Source: Teleogryllus oceanicus
Lineage: Eukaryota > Arthropoda > Insecta > Orthoptera > Gryllidae
Direction of reading: 5' to 3'
DNA: 64,000 nucleotides
Assembly (NCBI GenBank): GCA_964035755.1
Contig: CAXIVR010000001.1
Coordinates: 255,188,410 to 255,252,409 of the forward strand
The position numbers and the translations under genes were made by a program. A model generated the notes under the pieces. The model did not search any database. It was not told the origin of the DNA and worked only from the letters and a program-made list of their open reading frames with translations. Below are positions 57,067 to 64,000 of the stretch, piece by piece. Numbering within the stretch: position 1 is the first letter of the stretch; each line of letters begins with the position of its first letter.

Positions 57067-59062
57067 TACTAAGTTGTTCTGCTATAATTTTTTGGAATCG
57101 CTTAAGCGCACAGCAGAGGTTGATATCCATCACTTTCCCGTCAAACGTGACGCAATTCTGGACATCTCCAAGGCCAGCTTTAGGCCTGCAACAGACTACA
57201 CCGAGAGATTGCCAGAAATGTGCGACGAGAAATGTGGAAAGAGGCCGGCGAGGCTGCGTCTACACACTATAAACAGGTTAATCGATGTCTTCAAATGCCT
57301 TTATGCACTACAAGCCGAGGGTGGGACAGCAGTTAGCTATGATATCATCTGCGAGTCCCATTTCTTGTTTTATTGAAAGCTCTTGTGTAACTTTAACCTG
57401 TGAAATGCCTGTTTTGCTACCACAATCGTAAAACGCCTGTTTAACTAGTTCGAATTGTCTAAATAGAAATACATTTCTGCATTGCATACATACCATTATT
57501 TAATGTAAAAAACTGGAACGTATCTGACTTTCAAGGGAGGAGTGCAATCTGTGCCTATTTTTTCGTGCTCCGTAATTCCCCCTCTGTTTTACTTTTTTTA
57601 TTGTTTGAATTATGAATAAATGTGAACGATCAACTAATTCAGAATCAAATTCACAATTAATAAATTCTTTCATAAATAATAAATACGAATTAATAAAATA
57701 ATGAATTAATTAAATTATTTCAAAATACCCCTTTAAGTTCCTTGCTTCAAATTTTTATTTTTATATTGCTCATTATGAATGGGTTTCAGTCAAATAAGAA
57801 TATCTTTCACTCAAGTTTTTTCTTGTTCATTCCCGTTTAAAGAGAAAATTCAAGTAAACGATTAAAAAAAACTGGTTGTTTATCATGTCTTTTACTGCTT
57901 AATAGTATAACTTCACTCAGTTCGTAATGTTTTCCTGCTGTAGCGACGGCCTAAATATCATATAAAAAGTGGAGGAGTAGACATGTGTCCGAGAAAACTC
58001 GCTCGCTGACCGACTCGAGCGAGCAACTTTTTCGCCTTCGCAGAGGCGAACGAGAAAACTCTTTCTTGTGTGTAGGGGTCCATAAGTGTCCCTTGTTTCG
58101 ATTTTCCACATTTCACGTCGCACATTTCTCGCTACGCATTCCTCGGTGTAGTCTGTTGCGAGCTTTACTCAGGCCCCGAAGCATATCTAATTGTTTTAAG
58201 TCACATGATCACGGTACTCGAAGGTCTGGCTGCCTCGCCAAACGTGGTTGGATTTGGGAAGCAAGTGGAGAAAATTTGGACTACAAAATGCGCATCTGTC
58301 GTCAATGTACAATTGACTAAGACACATCTACATAATGAACGAACATTATTGATTTTCAGGAAATTAAAATGGGTATTTTTCAATATCTTAGACAATGCTA
58401 TTTTTCAGTGCATCATTAATAAATTAGGTTGCCCGATATTTGTTTTTATTCTGGTAACATTAACGATGCCAACAATAATACCTACAATGTTCACTAGTTC
58501 CGAATAATCTTAATTGAAAAAAAAACATAGGTGCCTATACATTCACTACAGATATTCATGTGAAGTCATTCTTTATGCAACATTTATTGACAACTTATAA
58601 GCATACCATGTAAAGCATGAAGGTAATGGGATAGAGTTTGGTATACAATAAGTGAAACTTTTTTATTTTATTGTTTGCATTTTTAGACTGAATTAAATAT
58701 TCGTTTTTAGATTTCACTTAATTGCTTAATATAATGCGGCAGCATGTTGATTTATGCATCATCCGTCAGTTTTGGTAGTTTTCGTGGATATTCTTTGTAT
58801 TAACCTTTATATACTGCACAATTTTTTCTTAGAATATCTTCCTTTCTGACATGTTTTATGCATATAATAGGGTTGTTCACGCAACTAATAATGTTCAATG
58901 TCTGATACGCCTGGCAGCTTGGTGGCGACTGTACAAATTATTTTATTATATGTAAGTCACACGTAAGTCAATCATAGCGATCCTGGTGGCTGTGTTTCGA
59001 ACCAGTGCCGCCAAGAGATACATTGAGTATCGGCTATGACGAACACAGTCTCAATGTAGTTG
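57063..59062. other. Intergenic DNA with a short inverted homologous pair
   Basis: 57184-57240 (GCAACAGACTACACCGAGAG, TGTGCGACGAGAAATGTGGAAA) recurs inverted at about 58100-58165. 58990-59010 on the minus strand has TGGTTCGAAACAC, B-box-like. No gene recognised. Confidence 0.5.
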
Positions 59063-61245
59063 TTAAGGCTAAATGCACCGAAAAATACTTATAGGAAAAA
59101 TCAATAGATCGCAGCACTATCATACGGAATTTACTAGATCGATAACGTCTGAACAAATTGTCCGATTTTCGATCTGTAAACTGCATTGAACTCCTTTTTA
59201 AAATAGAATTCACGCTACGATGCCGTTTTTTCAAAAAAGATTTCCAAAAACATTTTGAAAACGTTTTCTCATAGTTCCGGGAAGAAATTAAAAAATGTGG
59301 GCTTATAGCGCGATGGCGACGTGCTTCCTGAATCCAACGCCGTGTCAATCATGCTAATCGGATGAATAGGAGCGGCGTAAAGTGTAATTTCGGAAGACAT
59401 ACCTGACGCCCTCCCCTTTTTCCTTGCGTCACCGACCTGCCTCGACGCGGACGAACGACCAAACCCGGCCGCCTGCGGCACGGGAGGCCGAACTTTCAGA
59501 CAGGCAAGCTGGGCAGTCAGTCCCTTTCAGTCTCAATATATTTTTCTTCACGTGTCAAACTAGTGATGCTGTAACACAGCCAAACGGTCTCATATCATCT
59601 GTAGTAGTCGTATAAAACTATATATCTTGTTCATATATTTCCGTCTTCCTTCGAATACCATCAAACAATTATTTGAGGCGGTACTCAAAATATCGATTCC
59701 GATTTGGAAACTGATTTCAAAAAGAAAATTGAACTAATTGTGTAGATATCACCAATATTCCATGTCCTAACATCTTATTTTACATACATTTTACTTCTAA
59801 GATCTTCCGTTATCATTCCTCTACAAGAAAGTATGAGCCGAAATTACGCACGAGCTCTTTTATCCTGCGACTCGATTTTTGATCTCAAAACGGCGTTTGT
59901 CTCCTTGATAGACTTCACCTGATGAATCTGTTTTCCCAAGTAAAATTTTAAAACAGTTTTCGTACTTTCGGACAAAATTGAAGAAGTGGTAAAATAGCGT
60001 GCAGGCGAGATGCATCCTGAATCCAACTCTGTAACAAACATTAAAATATAATATTTGGAATCGTGACATGTCCCAGCTTACTTAGTAAGTTATATTGATA
60101 TAAAATGATTCTGTTGTATTTGTATAAAGTTGAAGATTGGAATAAGTAATTCCCGGCGCGTCATTTTGATACAAACTACGTAAATGATAAAGTAAAAGGG
60201 ATGGTGTAAATCATTGTATTGTGACACATATATATGTATTTTTAATGCATTAAATTGTCACGAAAGCAATATAACTTTAACCCTTAGACAGGAACACCAC
60301 ACTAGAAGAGGAATATCCGTCTATGAGGGGGATAAATTATGTTTTGTTATACAGTTATTAATTTGGCAACTTTTACATTTCTACATTAAGATACCATTTT
60401 CCTAAACATCGTACACGCTTATCAGTAACATTTAATCGGGTTGCAATTCAATTTATAAGATTTATATACTACTAGTAAAACGTAGCATACCAGTCACTGA
60501 TAAACCTCATATTAGGGAATCAGAATGCAAATGTATTAAATCGGCGATCCTTATCTAGGTGTCGAGAATAGGGATGCAACATTGATGTTGATATTTTCAA
60601 AACATTGATTTTGTATAGACACACGAACATATTTCGTAAAAATGAAACATTTATGAAACCTGATGTTTATTATCGATGTGCTTGATGAGTTGTTGTGAAT
60701 GAAAAGAACCGATAATCACAATTTTATAAAAAAGTCAAAATATCAAATAATATTGCATTATTCCACTGTCAATACATGTGTTCGAATAAAGCGAACGGTG
60801 ATTGTAACATCCTCATCCAGTAGACTATCTTCAGCCCAAGAAATGACCCCATTTTTCTGGCATTTCCTACGTATGTCCTACCGTACGCAGAGAGGCGGCC
60901 AACGCAAGCACTCTAGGTGTAAGGTCTCTGCCCACCTTCCTGTACCCATTTGAGGAAGTTGTGACTCACTCCATAAGACCCTCGGCGATAGTTTTCAGGT
61001 TTAGTTTCGCTGTTATTCTTTTACTTTGTTTTGCTGTTTTGTCTAAATCGTAATTATAAATTAACAATCACGGCCACTGTCAAAACAAAATCTTCCGCAC
61101 GAACTTGGTCGATGTTTCTAAACCAGGTTTTTGAAAGATGTTTTAATTTTGAACATTGATATTTGCATTCGTATTACTTGAGCATCATTCCTTCGCTTTT
61201 CTTGCTATCCGAAACTGGGAGGGGACGCGCCGATAATTCAGCGAG
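59063..61245. repeat. 2.2-kb repeat P1, copy 2 (empty site)
   Basis: Runs in parallel with 36154-40136 from TTAAGGCTAAATGCACC to GATAATTCAGCGAG, without the LINE and without the AT expansion. The single ATATACTACTAGTA at 60464-60477 is the unoccupied target. It directly abuts the leader of the THAP/P-like relic. Confidence 0.88.
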
Positions 61246-64000
61246 TTCTTCCATGGCCTACTCCATTGAAGGCCGGAGCACTGGAAATTTGGCAACATGT
61301 AACGTGGTCCACAAGTGTCGGCGTGGTAATCTGGAGGTATTGGCGAAGTGCTGCCGCGAAAGTCGTGTTTTCAGATTTCTTGGTCAGGCGAATTATTATT
61401 CAGAGTAAAGCGCAGTGAAAAATCTTCAGCAACCTTTTAAGCTTTAAAGATACAGGTTGAGGTAAGCATTTTACAGTTACAAATAAAATTTCTCTGAATT
61501 ATGTGTGTAAATCGTAGCATTGTTTTTGAGTTGTTTCTGAGGTTATGTCTTCCTTAACTATAACATTGAATTGTGTTATTTTCTTACATTATCGGTTTTT
61601 CAGATGCCCAAACATTGCTGTGTTCCTGGATGCTCAAGCAATTATGCATCAAACACAGAGGGTACACAACTGTATTTAAATTTCCATCTAATTTGGCAAA
61701 AGCCACTTGGGTGAGGAACATTCCAAGAGCTGACTGGTATCCTTCCTCTTCAAGTGTAGTATGTGTGAAACATTTTCATCCAAGTGTTGTCGCAATTGAG
61801 GAACATTACGTAGATGCCAACGGAGAGAAAAATCAAGGAAAGAGACAAGCCCTGTCTCAGTTCTGATGCTGTGCTACATTTTTCCTGGACTCCCAGAACG
61901 TTTTAGTAAGGCAACTCCACAACCAAGACGTGATCCAGAAGAAAGAAAGAATGCAATATTAAAATTACAAAGTGATAAAGAGCAAGCTTTCTTCAATAAA
62001 GACAAAGTATATGATTTCCAGTGCTTGAAAGAATACAAGACATTTATTTGTGATTCTGAGTGTGATAAATGGAAGGTATATTTTAGTGAAGACCTGTGTA
62101 TTTTTTATCTTTGGAAACAGTAGGTCCTCCTGCAGTTAGTACAAGTGTAAAATTTTTCGAAATTTGGAAGTTTCAGTGTATGTTGGTCCAGTGAAATAGG
62201 TAAATTAGATTTGAAATGGATATTGCCCCATGCCAAACTAGAAAGATGGTCTCAATTGGAGAATTTACTCATTCGCTACAGGAGGTATGTAGAAGATAAA
62301 CAATTGGCAAAAGACGCTCAGTTAGAGTACAAACTTTAGTTAATTACGTTAAAATAAGCTCCGTGTTATTAAGACCTTTCTGAAACCCATCAAGATGAAG
62401 ATTTCACTGATTCTTCAATAGTTATTTTTTAATTGATCAGTTTTGCTTGTTGTTTGAAAACAAAAAGTGTATTCACTCTTCTAATTAAGGTTGCGCTTAT
62501 TATGTGTTTTTCTTCCAGTCTTGTTATTATGCTGTAAGGAATCAAAATATCCTTTTCTTGCCACACACAAAGCATCTTAAACGTTTGACAAGAAGTCTTA
62601 ATGCTGCATATTCAGATCAGCAAGCATTCATCAAATCACTTTCTGATAATCTATCAGAGAGGGAGGTATGTGAATCTCCTTGTTGATGAAATCTATGTCA
62701 CTCCATCCATTGACTATAAGTCAGGATCGCTTTCTGGGATATGCTGATAATCATGATAATGTTGCAGCACGAACAATTCTGGCATTCATGATTGCTTCCA
62801 CATTTGGTTCAATGGCAGCAACTATTGGCTTGATACCTGTAAAGAACTTGACAAGTGATGAGTTATCAGCATGACAGTGAGAGCTGTAAATACTGTTCAA
62901 GCTTGTAACTTCAATGTGTTAAGTGTCATAGCTGATAATAATCGGGTCAATAGAAGAATGTTCAGTGTGTTAGTGAGGATAATTCTTTGAAAATGAGAAA
63001 TCCTAAATTCAATTCTTATATTTATTTTCTTTTGATTCAGTGCATTGCCTTAAATCTATTCAATAATTTGGGATAAATCTAAAAGATGCTGATAAGACTT
63101 TAATTTTTCCAAAATTTGATCCTCAATCAAATCATAGTAGTGATTTATGCAGAGCTTCTTTTCAGTTTTAAGAAATTTGTATAAATCTGAGAGTAAGCAG
63201 TTGCTGAAATGTGCTTCAAACTGAATTACAAATCAGTGTACCCATCAGTTATTGAAAGGCAGTAGGGTTTAGCTTGCAATGTTTTCCATCCAGAAACAAT
63301 TGCTGCAGTTTCTCAGGCAGGTCATTCTCAAGAAGCAGAATTTTAAATATTATCAATAGATGGTGGACAGTAATGAATACAAAAGCTTGTGTTATTCTGG
63401 AAGAAAAAAGAAATTGATGCCTCGCCATTTACATCAAAAGGAGATGTTCACTATTTTTTGGAGGAGTTTGTGGATTGGTTACGGAAGTGGCGAATGATGG
63501 ATTCTACAAAAGGACGATTAACTGAAGACACTTTCCATTCCTTAATTAATACTTCATTTAATATGAAAAAAATTATTGAGTGTTCCTTGGATCTTCCTGA
63601 TGTAAAGTATGTTTTGCTGGAAATTTTCTACTGACAGGCTAGAAAGAAATTTAGCTCATACTGCTAACTTTCTGGGGAAATTATAATGTCTCTGTGACTC
63701 AGGTCTTGGAGTCAGAAAAAAAAATTAAGTTGCAGCAACTCTTGGGCATTAAATCTGCTAAATATAAAAAGGTCAAGCTTCACAGAGAAATATTTGAACA
63801 AGCAATTTGTGAAGTCAATGATGAAACAATGGAAAATGTATCTTGTTATTCAGACACATTCAAGGACCTTGTTCAGTCAGCTGCTTCCCAGTATGAAATA
63901 GATGTAGATAAATTCCCCATAATTTATGTTTCTGGCTATGTTACTTTCAAGCTACAAAAAAAAGTGACATGTCAACAATGCATGAAGTGGTTGGAATCTG
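61246..64000 (+). pseudogene. THAP domain / P-element-type transposase relic (runs off the window)
   Basis: A leader exon seems to end at 61461 (GAG|GTAAGC); acceptor GGTTTTTCAG at 61603 is followed at once by ATG: MPKHCCVPGCSSNYASNTEG, frameshift near 61665, then TVFKFPSN, W, and VCVKHFHPS. These are the THAP zinc-finger C..C..P..W..C-x2-H residues; the AVPTIF box is broken by an indel near 61880 (SSDAV / IFPGLPERF). Further blocks: ARTILAFMIASTFGSMAATI (62768), shifted FNVLSVIADNNRVNRRMFSV, YPSVIERQ, DLPDVKYVLL, shifted TDRLERKFSSY and NYNVSVTQVLESEKKIK. These follow P-element/THAP9 transposase order. At least five frame breaks and internal stops show it is dead. The 3' end is outside the window. 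Confidence 0.85.

Noticed and set aside
56906..57376. Open frames on both strands
   Set aside because: Start inside the GA microsatellite and continue into non-conserved DNA.

Overview
This is eukaryotic, AT-rich, repeat-dense DNA, most likely from an arthropod and probably an insect. The evidence is a spliced animal gene with kilobase-sized introns, plus decayed P-element-like, mariner, hAT, piggyBac and non-LTR elements and tRNA-derived SINEs. Species cannot be read from the sequence. Family names come from motif recognition; no search was run.

The only gene that looks intact is a RUNDC1 (RUN domain-containing protein 1) orthologue on the minus strand. Thirteen coding exons between 55779 (ATG) and 27680 (stop) join in one frame without an internal stop, giving 1701 nt or 566 residues. 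The protein has an N-terminal coiled-coil half, a short Cys/His-rich linker and a C-terminal RUN domain. Ten of its twelve coding introns use GT-AG. Two (after exons 8 and 10) appear to use GC-AG. The 12.3-kb intron 8 and the 5.7-kb intron 6 are packed with transposons and satellite-like DNA.

1-12 kb: copies of an apparently undescribed AT-rich interspersed repeat, called family R1 here, with microsatellites, a 229-bp hairpin element, SINE-like pieces, a deleted mariner, and a LINE reading frame split by an R1 copy. 12-27 kb: mostly featureless DNA containing two decayed coding relics of one uncharacterised arthropod protein family (19.3-20.7 kb minus; 22.5-23.1 kb plus) and a possible lone exon at 24.46 kb. 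27-56 kb: RUNDC1, whose introns hold three hAT-type elements, a piggyBac-type MITE, LINE remnants, a perfect inverted repeat, a G-rich minisatellite and a 440-bp CU-rich tract just upstream of exon 9. 56-64 kb: intergenic DNA, a second copy of a 2.2-kb repeat also present at 36-40 kb, and a frameshifted THAP/P-element-type transposase running off the right end.

The two 2.2-kb copies act as a filled and an empty site: the copy at 36-40 kb carries a 5'-truncated LINE flanked by a 14-bp target duplication that the copy at 59-61 kb has only once. No tRNA, rRNA or CRISPR array was recognised.
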